Source of the DNA: Phoronis ovalis
Taxonomy: Eukaryota > Phoronida > Phoronidae
Assembly: GCA_028565635.1 (NCBI GenBank)
Contig: JAOXYB010019127.1
Coordinates: forward strand, 1 to 17,939
Reading direction: 5' to 3'
DNA: 17,939 nucleotides
The position numbers were made by a program, and so were the translations under genes. The notes below the pieces were generated by a model. It did no database searches. It saw only the letters and a program-made list of their open reading frames with translations, and had not been told where the DNA came from. Of the stretch, positions 1 to 12,300 are shown in pieces (the stretch's first letter is position 1; each line of letters opens with the position of its first letter).

Positions 1-49
1 AGATAATTAAAAACACTGATGTAAAACACATAAAAAAGAGAAATAAACA

Positions 50-77
<28 letters not shown>
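50..77. repeat. T28 homopolymer
   Basis: An uninterrupted run of 28 T on the plus strand, which is a poly-A run on the gene strand. It could be a retroposon tail or simple slippage. The rest of intron 1-274 shows nothing I can name. Confidence 0.7.
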
Positions 78-81
<4 letters not shown>

Positions 82-274
82 TTCATAGGGACTTGAGCAA
101 GTCTAAATAGCAAGTTATGAAAAGTTGTGCACTTCATGAGATGAAGCTGTGAACAGTTTTCATCAAATTCAGGTTGGAACAGCTTTGAATATGTGGCTAT
201 TAATACGGCCTAATGACACTCTTTAATTCTTACCATTAAAAAATTTATTGATATAATCCATAAATGTGCCTTAC

Positions 275-395
275 CTAAAGCCCCGCCTGTCACCTTTGCT
301 TCCTCTGTTTCTTCCGTTTGTTTAGGAGATACAACTAGCTGCAGCAAAATTTCCTTCCAACTTAGGCCAGCCATCTCTTCTTCCTCAACTTCCTC
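275..395 (-). CDS. RyR: RyR exon w29: acidic linker, last exon in window
   Basis: Reads [20 protein letters not shown], then [20 protein letters not shown] plus G|. An acidic run followed by a short helix matches the variable acidic stretch that follows HCG in RyRs. Acceptor taatccaag (weak tract), donor GTAAGG; leaves in phase 1. The rest of the gene lies beyond position 1. Confidence 0.85.
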
Positions 396-3300
396 CTTGG
401 ATTATGAAATAATATGGGAGAAAACAAATGAGAAGTGGCTAAAGAAAGAAATATCATATGGGCATGCTTATCTACATATACCTACAGCAGAATATCATAA
501 GAAGATTAGCTGGACTTTTTCACAATCAATCATCAAATGAGTTTGGTATGCTAATTAGTCATGTTACTATGGCGGATGACATGCACAAAATGCATGGTGT
601 TGAGCAGTTGTACCTGTAGAAATACACAGCACACAACAACAGAGCTACTTAACAAACGACTTAATCAGTCACAAAGGAAACAACATGTTGAAAATTAACA
701 AAAATAGGTCGTCATCAGATACAAGACCTCCATTTTACCTTTTTCTCAGCACCGCAGTGCTTCAGCAGATCCAGATGGTAGATTTCCAGCTTAGCTCGCA
801 GATCTTCTGGACAAGGACAAGATCGACCTTTCTGCTTCAATTGCTGTTCAATCTCTGGTCGGAACATCAACATGATCCGCATCTAAAAGGAAAATAACAT
901 ACTACTCAACGACTCAATGATGTTAAATAAATGTTGATTTACATTTAACTAAGACAATTATTATGTACTTCTTATTAAACAGACAATAAATAAGCTTTCA
1001 GTTGAATCAATTCTCAAATTTCACTGTCTATATTTCTAATTCTACTTCAATATGGAAGCTAACTCTATAAAAAAAAAAAATGCAAAACATAGCACAAAAA
1101 ATATTTTTGAAACTTGTTAATTCGTTGGTAGACAGCTAGTTGGTATATGAAATATTTAAAGTCGGGAACTGTGTTGCACTCACACATAGCTTATTATACC
1201 TGTTCATCAGGAGGGCATCTAAATTCTCGTGTAGCTCTGGCTGCCAGGGCAGGTGGTAGATTAGCCTTCTGTAAATTCACATATCTATTCTTCTGATTTT
1301 CTTGCGCATCACTGACAAAGTCATTAGAAAATGAGACAATAGTCTCCACTCGATGGCGTAGCTGGCAGTCACATAAATGTTGAAGTAGAATGCATACTTG
1401 TAGTTTGACATCTTCGGCAAGTTTCATCTGAAGAAGTCCGCCAGGACCTTCCGTTTAAAACAGGTACGAAAACTGTGTTAATATGCAACTAGGAGCATGA
1501 AGTTACATGGAAAGATTGTTTTCAATATTATTTTCAAACAAGTTCCTTCAAGTGTGCATTTTTCAATGTAAACTTTGATGAGAATCCGAAAAGAATTCAC
1601 AGCAATTGAAATACAATTATAATAATAGTAATTTGATGTTTTCCTTTACGCTTTTACAATAGGATCTATGCAGGTACAAAAATGCTTCTAAAATATATGT
1701 ACGTCAAGAATAAACAAATACTAAATACGCTGTACCTCCATGCCACTCATCATCAAAGGCAGCAGCATCAATAATGGCCAGAAGCTTCTTTGTATCATCA
1801 TGATCAAGTAGACCCATTACAAGTAAACAGTCACACACCTTCAGCAATGGTCTACAGGTAATAATATATCACTGAGTTAGTACACTAGACATATATATTC
1901 CTTTTACACACTCGAGCACTGTCGCAGAGATTTGCTTCTGTCAGATGAGAACTACATAATTGCTGAAACATTGCTGGACACAAGGAGTCACTAACATTCA
2001 TCTGAAGCTTGAATCAGGTCTTGATTAATGATTAAATTTTATGATTTAGATGAAAGTTCTTACTGTTATTTCTTATAGTGCCTTTTTATTATAATTTAAA
2101 AAACACAGAAATAGTAGGATATTTTTAAATTATTTGTAGATGTGACTTTCCTATTAAATTTATATACTTACACAAAAAGGTTCTGATTACTACCACCGAT
2201 CGGATCTCTGATATGAGCTTGCCCATTCTTTATTGCTAAAGCAAGAGACTTGATGGTGTGTTCTTTCAGTTTGACTAATGGAAATTCAGGACATGTCAGT
2301 TCCTTCACTTTGCTGGCAAATCTTGATCTAAATTTGGGAGAATGATCCATAAATGTTATCAACATTACTGGACATTGTACAACATTTTATTTACCGGCAG
2401 TCTGAAGATTCATATTCAAGTACAGAATACGTTCAGCACTGTTTTATCAAGAGTAACTTTGCATTAAAAGAAAGGGAATTTAACAAGACCCAAAGTTGGC
2501 ATAATTCTATACTACAATCAATTCAAAAATAGTCTTTAAACATTTCATGTTTAATGTAAAGGTTGCGATCACATTTTCTCCAAGTTTCGCAAACAACAAA
2601 AACAAAGATCTACAAAGCATGCTGAACTTACGTTAGTTCAATGTCAGATTCTTTAAGGGCCAATTTTGGTCTAATGGAGACATTGGATTCAAACAATGGT
2701 ATGCTATGCCTAAGTTTCACCGTGTCTGATCCTGGAGTTGGCTGTCGATACAGACTAAGATCTTTTGTTTCAGGAATCAATGGTATAATATATTCATATT
2801 TTGTCATGTCTCTCATCTTTGCATGACTTTCAAGATGGATGGAAATAAGTAAATCATGGAAGCCCATTCTGAGTGCACCTGGCATATCTGAAATTTAAAT
2901 ATTAATTATATAATCTAATGACAAATAAATGCGGGTATGGATTTGTATAAAGAAAACAAATAAAACATTTTATGATATGATTGCTTTTCGTTGTAATCTC
3001 CATTAAAACAAATTCCAATTTTTGCTACCAACTTGTACTCCAGTCATCTTACGACTTTTACTTAAATTTGAAAAATAGCCTGTTATCGCTATATTCATTT
3101 GATATTTTCTTAAAAAATTCAAGTTATATCACATGCATTATTCTTTTAAATAAATCTCAAGTTAAAATTCCATTCAATCTACTTCAAATAAAATTTTCAA
3201 ACATTAAGAGCTTCAGATACAAAGAGATACAATGTAGGTAATTCAACCCATGTTTAGTAATTAAACTGAGGAGATACACTTTTAAAAGTATACATGTACC

Positions 3301-6300
3301 TTCTAAAAAAGTTAATACCCCGACTTTTACAAATACTAACTGGTTAAATAATTTGAATTTGATGAAAGCCATTTTAAGGACAAAAATGTGTTTTAATTTT
3401 TGGAAAAAAATTAGGCCCAAAAACTATGCACCTATAAATTTGAGACACCTTTGTGTAGACCTGTATATTAAGATAATTTTTGCCAAGTTTCAGCTTTGTA
3501 AGTGCAAGGGTTTTTGACTTAAATTTTTCCAAATACTAAAATTCGAAAAACACGTTTTTCCCAAAATGAACGTTTATCAGATCATGAGAATTATTTTCAA
3601 CCTTTTGCCTTTGGATTCATTAACACTGAAGCATAACCTTTTAAAATGTACACTTTTACATGTCTATCTCTTCACTTTGATTATGAATATTTATAAAGAA
3701 AGTTGCAGTCAAATCATTTGACTGCTGTTAGTAACAGTGATTTTTGTATCTCAAGTCCTTAAATACAGTAATAGGTCTCTTCTGACCGACGTGTGCTGCT
3801 AACATTAACCAATGAAGAGTGTGTAGAACTATTAAGTTTCTCACGTTCACACTGAATTGTATACAGCATCTGGACAACATCTACATGTTTGGTCAGTTCA
3901 TGAGCAACTTTGTGGTTTCCATGGGAACAGACAGCTTTGTAGAGATCAAGAGTCTTAGCATGGAAACTAAAATACAAAAGTCAGAGGAAGAATGTCAAAA
4001 AAAAAATTCTGTTGCTAAATGTTCAACGACAAAATCTAGAGCCGCTCTTCAGAAATGCATAAGATCATAGTTTCAAAAATTCTTGGTGCAGTACTTACTT
4101 CCTTGAAGTATCAGTTTGTGAGGAATTCTACTATGAAACATTTAAAATACTAGCTATCACAGAAGTCCATTATGAGTTACTTACTGCATCATATCTGGAA
4201 ATTCTGACAACTCGAGAATGTCCATGCTCCTATTCTCCTCAGGTATGTGCAAAGCCAACATGGGAACTAAAACCAAAAACAATGAAGATCTAGTACACTT
4301 CAACAAACAATGTGTGCAATGCAATGTAGCTGATAATTACTACAATCTTGTTATACAATATGATAAGAAAATTGACAAGACTACAATTGGGAACCACTGA
4401 GACTCAGAAACTGTACAAATGGATGACAGCAGATAACACCTGCCTAGCAGATGGCAGCAAAGTAGATAGCACAGGCATATAACATGATTTGCTTTGTTGT
4501 TGAATACATGGAAAGCCCGTTGAGTAAGTAATAGTGTACTAACCAAGAATGATGCATTCTGAGTCTCTATTACTACTGTTTATGACCAACTACGATGCTG
4601 TGGTACAGTTGTATTATGCCCCGTATTTATATAGCTATCTGTGACATAATAAATATTCGAGCCACCTACCTGGATTTTCACACAGCATACTCCAGCCTCT
4701 TATATCGGACATTTTCAATACATGACATTTTGCTGCAATATTTGGTACACGAGACCAGGAGCCTGGTTTGAGGACTTGGGCATTAAGTCTTGATGGACAT
4801 TGACTTTGGATTGTTTTTGGACCACGGAACATACCAGCCGACAATGGAAGCGTAGACTGTAAATATGGAGACATATATAGACGTATTAGTTTGCACTGGC
4901 ATTCAAATGAAAAAAATTACATAATTACTTATTTATTATTCTCATGAATAGTTTGCAATTCCTTATAGATCACAAAATACTTTTTTAGCAAGAATTTGTT
5001 CATGCTTTTAATATCTGTTTGTGAAACCCACTTAACAAAGCAATCTGAATATAACACAACTGAGTATTGGCAAAGATATGCTCAGCATTTGTTTCATACT
5101 AGCGTGTTAATATATGTAACATCACGAAGAAATCTCAAATGCCAACCTTAGTTCTCCCAAGCTCAAACTGTATAGCATCTTTGCTTGTAGGCTCTACAAA
5201 AACTGCTGGGAACAACTTCGTACCAGGTTCAACCTAAATAAAAATATCAAGTTATTTAGTTACTAATAAATTTTATTTCCACAGGGGAAACTTCAGGTGG
5301 CAAGATAGTGCTGCCCAAGAACCTTTTATAATGAAATTCAAATAAACTATACGACAGCAGCAGTAATAAAATAATTATTTATAATTTGCGCTTGTTTTTT
5401 TATACAAGAAGTATGAAAGAGTATTTCTAAATAAGTTAATGATATTTCTTGTAAATAATAATGTTTTAACTTTACCTTCAAGTTGATGTATGCAACACAC
5501 GCTACATTTTCATCTTGCCCACGTTAGCCAAGAATAGCTAGATAGAAAAATAAATCAGTGCCTAGATGCAAAGAAATGAAAGATATAATTTATATTCATT
5601 AGTTAAATAATATCATTTTACCTGAAATTTATTTGCAACCTCTTTTCCATTGACAGTAAATGTCAATACACCGGTCGCTATATTAATCAAACAGCCAATC
5701 AGAAGACCAGGAGAAACCCGACGGGAAGCAGGTTCTGTGGCACTTGCACCATAGCGCTGTTGTAAGTCACCAGCAGATACCATATAACAATTTTTGCGGC
5801 TTACACTACAATATAAAATAGAGTGAAAAATAGTGATATATGCGCAAAATACTGCTATATATACCAGAACTGTTCTTTGACGTGTATTTACCCAGTAGTG
5901 ATACGGAGCTGATTGATGCAGTTATTGAGAGACAAAGAAAGCATTACCCAAAACGAAAATGTCTAAGATTTTGATTAGTATTTTACCTACTGGTCAAGGT
6001 CATTCTAAAATGTGAATTTGTCTAAAGCTTTTTCTTTCTGAAAAGTGGTGTAACATGATGTGCCCTCTTAGTCATCAAATTGGAAGTAAGTTACACCTTA
6101 CCTTAACTTTGAACTGTACTTACTCTGTACCAAATATGAAACTGATTGGATAAAAACTTAAGCATTTATTGGCCACCAGTTGGTCATCTTTGAAGTATTA
6201 TACCAGACATGTACTTTGATGTGTATTTATCCTTTATCGAAACAAAGACGATCGGGTAAATACCGAAGCAGTTATTATGAGACAAGGAAAGTTTCACGCA

Positions 6301-9300
6301 CAACGAAAAATGTTGAAGATTAGGATTGGCATTTGACCCACTTTTCAAGGTTACTCAAAAATGTCACCCAGCCCATTAAGCCCAGCAACCTATGGCTTTT
6401 ATGAATTCATTTTCAAATCGTCCAGTCAATGCTTCGTTTATCTGCAAATGGGTGCAACCTATATGCCCTCTCGGGAACAAATACGGCTGCCAGATATTGA
6501 AAGTAATTTGGGTCAACATTACATCTGACATGTGCTTTGAACTCAGTCTCGGTACTGAATATCAGCTGTTCGGCCAAAAAAATGAAGCTGTTATCGTGAG
6601 ACAAAGACAATGTTACAGATGTCGACAAATACAGGATGACTATGTGGATGGACATAAATGTTTCTGTTCTAAACTCATTTGGGTAAAAATAATATAAGTC
6701 ACAGGCTTTTTTGTTAGTCTTTACACTAAAATACTATTCTCAACACAGTTTCAATATTCTGCATGCTACTTACCTAGTTTTCACTCTATAATCGTAGTCC
6801 AACTGACTAACGACTACATTTCGAACTTTCTTTAAATCAAACTTTTGATTAAACCAGTGAAAATCGGTACTAGTCCACCCAACATAAACTTGACTAGGAT
6901 CTTGTCCTGGGGAAATTCTCAGCCCATAATAATACTCATCAATACATTCAGCCAAGGCCTCCATCTCATGTAGATCCTGCTCAGTGGACGGGAATTCAGC
7001 ACTACCTTCTGACCCATAGCTTTGTTCACTGTAACTTTTCTGCAGAGTAAGTCTTCGATCCATTGATGTTGTAGGTGGCTGAACATTAATGGGCGGGCCA
7101 CCAGGGGGCACATCAGTTTCTTCAAGATATTCGGAACTTGATGTTTGCGCAGCAGTCTTGGATGACAGCCTAACTGGTAAAGTCTGCGTGTTTCCAATAC
7201 CCATCATTTCTTCATATTTCAACTGCTCTGGTGTCTTATTTATTCTCAACGATGATGCTGGAGACGGATCACGAGATTTTGATTTTTTAAAAAAGGCAAA
7301 TGGTGATTTTGAGCGTTTACGATCTTTGTCACTCAAACCTTTAGTATCTCTTTTCTTCCCTACAACACTGTCATCAGCTATGCCATTGATACCATTAGTT
7401 AGATGGTCATCAAATTTTCCCGGCTCATCCATTGATTGAGTACGACCTCCTTTAAATCCTTTCCGACGTTTAGCTCCATCACTACTTGCATCTGTTAGTC
7501 CTCTTTGCAATGCTACAAATTAGGTTTCATTTAGGTATTATAGTATGATAAAAATTCATTATTAAATAAAGAACATGTCAACATACACTTTAGGATTTAC
7601 CGCATTTGTTGAAGTTTTAAAAGGGAATAATTCAACTACACCTATATAGTTTAATTGCAGAAGGCTAATAAACAGTTTATGACTAGAACGACAACTGCAA
7701 TGGCACAGTTTTTCAATCCGTAAAATTGCACAGATAGTGCTTTCTATGTAGGCATTGCTACTACAGGAGATACACACTTCTGCCTAATTATGTTGCAATG
7801 AATACAGATATAGTTAGACACTGTGATCACCAATATGTTATGTTGCAATGAATACAGACTATGGTTAGACACTGTGGTCACCAATATGTTAAATGCATTC
7901 TGCAGTACAACAATTATTACCCAAACAACATGGGTCACAAATTATTAAATTGTTTACAAGTATATTTTACTTGAAATACAAACATTCTTGCAATAACACT
8001 GAAACATCAGATTCGATTATGTAGTAACATGTTAGTCAAGCATACAACTAGAAACTCACTCTTTTGTGATTTTGCACTACTTCCTTGGTCTAGCAACAAA
8101 AAGAAATATAAAAGTGAAATTAATTTTAAAAAGTGAAAGTTGCAGTATCAGTTATTAAAATGTGCAATTAGTGAATGATATCAATATTCCAAGTAACTGT
8201 AGCAAGATGACATGCAAGCAAGAAAAAGTATGAACTTTTATTTTCAACATGCTTTTAGTAAAAAGTTGCCACAATAGATATTATAAAGCACAATATTAGG
8301 AGATCAAATAAATGACTCCAAAAATTAGATATAACTTCAGAAGTGACAGATTACCAAATTTAATCACTATTTTTTTAATTATCATTAACCTTGGTTAAAG
8401 TTGTACCATATTTATGGTACAGCTGAAAAAAAAAAACAGTGACAGTAGACATTCTAGATGAAAACAGTTCGAAAACTGTGAATAGGTGACAATAAATCAT
8501 TGGATGCGAAGATGTTATGCTGTAAGCATAGAAATAAAAGGGCAAGAATATACTCAGCGAGTGTAACATTAGTACACAGACCACGACCTTCATAATACTT
8601 ACGACGACGGGTAGAATCAACCTTGGCAAGTTCATTAATAGCATTGGTACTATAGCCATGTGATTTAATTCTTCCATTTTTATGACTGTTACTATGGCCA
8701 TTTGTATGATTGTGTTCATTTTGCTCTTTTTTGGAACTGCCGCCACCGACAAGTTTTTTCAGGGAAGCTATATAAAACATGCAGTATTAGTTCAGGAGGG
8801 TGGCTACAAGTATCAAGGTTTGTCAGTACACAATACAGCACTCAATATGTAAAATATCATACAAGAAGGTGGACCCACTTTTATTTGCTATCAAGCAAAG
8901 TGAATATTTTCAAATATTGTAAAGTATAAATATGACAATGCAGGTTCAACAGTTCGACAGCTTATATTATTTCAGAATTGTTTCTACTACAGGGTTCCTC
9001 AGTACACAGCACTGAATATGTTTCACTTTGATTTCTAATAATAATCATCTTTTTGAACATATAATTGTAGTCAATATTTTTAAGTTTACTTGAAACTAAT
9101 ATCATGATGAAAACAGCTAGCTTCTGCATTGACCGTCCATTTACCTACTTATATTCACTTTATGAAGATTACTTGGATTAAACTTAGAGACGGTTTAACT
9201 TGTGAGAATTAATTATAGGACTATTAGAGAATATGTGGTGTATAATCACAATTTCTTTTTCATTTGATCGTATTTTCAACGATTGTTCATTCATTACCTG

Positions 9301-12300
9301 TACTTTAGTTGCAGAATTTAACACTGTTACATAATTATTAAAAATCAAACTGAAACATATTATGTTGACAATATGTGAAACACGACAACATAAAACTTTC
9401 TGTCTGTAGAAACATTTTTGCTGGTGAAATATTAATGGCTGCAAACCAGTTGCAACAACAGTAACAAATATATATAATAAACAAACTGAAGATACAGCTT
9501 ACTAAAAGCTTAGTTCACTCTTTCCCACCATATTAGCGAGAAACAAGAGAGCTAGCTTGATATGCTTTCCCATACCATATGAAAGTGGAGGTGTGCCGCA
9601 GAAAACAAAGTAGTTTCGAAACAAATAGACAAGTTATCAATAGACGAGTTGTAGAAAAATATGTAGAAAATATTCAGAATATATGCAGGACTGTTTAAGA
9701 AAAGAGAGAATTCACCAGATTATACCAGATTAAAGTTTAACAGTAAATAGTTGGTTTGATAGAATGTTATGACAGCCCTTTATACCTTCATCTGCAAAAA
9801 GCAGGAAACTAATATATTGTTAATAGTTAATATAAAATCATCCCTGACTAATCCTGAAAGCAAAATACACTGCTGATATTTTATGCATTAGTAGGTTATT
9901 TTACTGCAAAAGAAAAGAATTTAACAGCAAATAATTAATACCCCAACGTTTTGGCAAAGAATGCTTTTTCTCAAGTGACTGTTCACTTTCATCATCACTA
10001 TGAGCAAGTTGTTTGCCATCGATATCATTAACATCTGTGGACATTTCCCTGTATGATTCCGCCTCTACCACATTTGAATCCTTAGGAATGTGTAAGGGAT
10101 CGGCAGATGCTGAAATGTGTTTGAGTAGGAGGGTCAGACTAGGACTTTGGGATATAATCACTTCAACTTCTCTATCTACTGTAGTCGCACTAGTGTCAGA
10201 ATCTTGTCTTGGGACCTTAGCATAGTAGATTTAGTAATATGACGAGAAGGGGACTGTGAGCTTACATGACCAGCATGACAACTGGCACGACTTACTAGGA
10301 CGAGAAGAAGTGTGGGAGCCTAAAAATAAATAATACAAGCCATCGTATCTTCTGCTTAGTCACTAACAATAGTGGTAGAAACAAAATGCATTTTTTTTTC
10401 TTTGAAACTTCCAATATCCAGAACATCAATTTGTATGGAATATTATTGAAAAAAACACCTTGGTTGACTGACAAAAATAATTTAGATAACCTGCTACATG
10501 CATCATACTAGCCTCAACACATGCGTGATGCAAAGTATAGTCATGCCGTTAAAAATAATATCTGCAATTTGTCTTTAGAAGTTGTACAGTACTGTACCTA
10601 AATCTTGTACCTTTTTAGAAATTTAACCGTACCTTGTTCTTCAATTATCTGGCCATATCTCTGTCTTTCAGGAGCAAGTTGAGTGGATCTAAAAACAGCA
10701 TTGTACGAAATAAGATAAAGGCTTCATTGTGTTTACTCCTCAGTTTTGAATGCAATTATACATTCAATATGTAAGACAAGTTTTTATAATTCTTTATACT
10801 GATGTTAAAGTAATCACTACTATTTTTAAATTATTTAAGAGTAACTTCATGAAATACAAACATACATTCTATCAAATACAGTACAAGCTAAAAAATTCAG
10901 AAAAAACAACTTTAGAACAACAAACTAAATAAGGGCTGTTCCAGTAAAAAAAGTGGGGGAGGGGGGGGAAGGCACTTTCATTTTATACCCACCACCCATA
11001 ATTTTTAATTAGCTTGTAATGCAACCACCCATAATTCTGAACACAACCACCCACAATTTTTTATTTCAACTGCCTTCCCCCCCCTCCCCCACTTTTTTAC
11101 TGGAACAGCCCTAAGTATAACTTGCTAAAGACATTGGATGATTAATCCCTGTATTAGGAATAATATACTTACCTGGAAGTGAATTTTTCTTGGCAAGTTG
11201 CTGGCAAGTTTAGCCTGATGTATTCTAACATAACCTTCTCCAATGTGCCAAATGTCTTAGATAAAATTTTCAGAGCTGGTGGAGAGTTATGTCTAAAAAA
11301 ACAATCACAGATAATTTTCATACTTCTATCAATCAAACAGCTATGCAAAAGTGTTGTCCTGAAATATGTTACTTATAAATTTAAAATGCTTAACATGGGA
11401 ATATAAAAATTAGAAAAACAGAATCCAATTTGAAACAAGATTTCACTTGTGATAAATCTGTTTAATATTGTAACAGATACTGCATATACTGCAAATCAAA
11501 GAAGTTGCTTTTACTTCCTGATCATCTTTTAAGTCTGAATCTTACCCTCCTGGAACTCTGACAACTTCTAATCTAGGGTGGTTATTATCAACAATTGGTT
11601 CAAATATGGCTTGCTCTTTACCGTACCAAAATGTCATCTGTCGTGTCATGTTCCTGAAAAAATGCCATGCAGCATATATATATATAATTAAATAAGTGCT
11701 TTAAAGATGAGCACTCGTTAATTTACTGTAGTAGGAAATGACCTGACTGTCACATTTAATGTTGTTATATAATCGCATATAAGTGACATGACAATGGAAG
11801 TGGCATGACAATGGAGTCAGTTTTGCAAGGGGAAGTGGTATGTTATGTTAATTAAGTGTTACTTGCAGAAGTTAGTAGTATGTCAACTTTGTGAAATAGA
11901 TGGACTTACCATGTGAATATAAGCTGCGGTTTTGCTTTGAGAGCCATTACAATACAATCCATTAATATTGTGTTATATATATAATGTATATATTTTATAT
12001 TAATACTCTTTAATAAAGTGTCTGTATAGTGGTTCTACTATATCGCTCGTTCATGACACACACTCGACTTCTTGATCAGGCTGTTCGGGCAATCTGTGAC
12101 ACTGATGCTGTATGTAGGACAACATGATGTAATTTTTGAAATGAAATAGTACTCTGCATTCCTATTAAGGAGGGGCTAAATTACATCTAACAATGTGTAC
12201 AGTCATGTAGTATTGTAAAATAATGTAATATTAACTACTTAAACATATTAAATGAAAAAAATTGCTACACTTACACACAGAATGGTTCATAGCCCTCTTG

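Noticed and set aside
685-897. Plus-strand open frame overlapping exon w28
   Set aside because: Shadow of the coding exon on the other strand.
6392-6697. 101-codon plus-strand open frame with several Cys
   Set aside because: Lies in an intron within degenerate repeats, has no recognisable domain, and is opposite in strand to the gene.
8375-8752. 125-codon minus-strand open frame overlapping w16
   Set aside because: Runs through the w16 donor in the wrong frame; w16 is better explained in phase 1 with its own splice sites.
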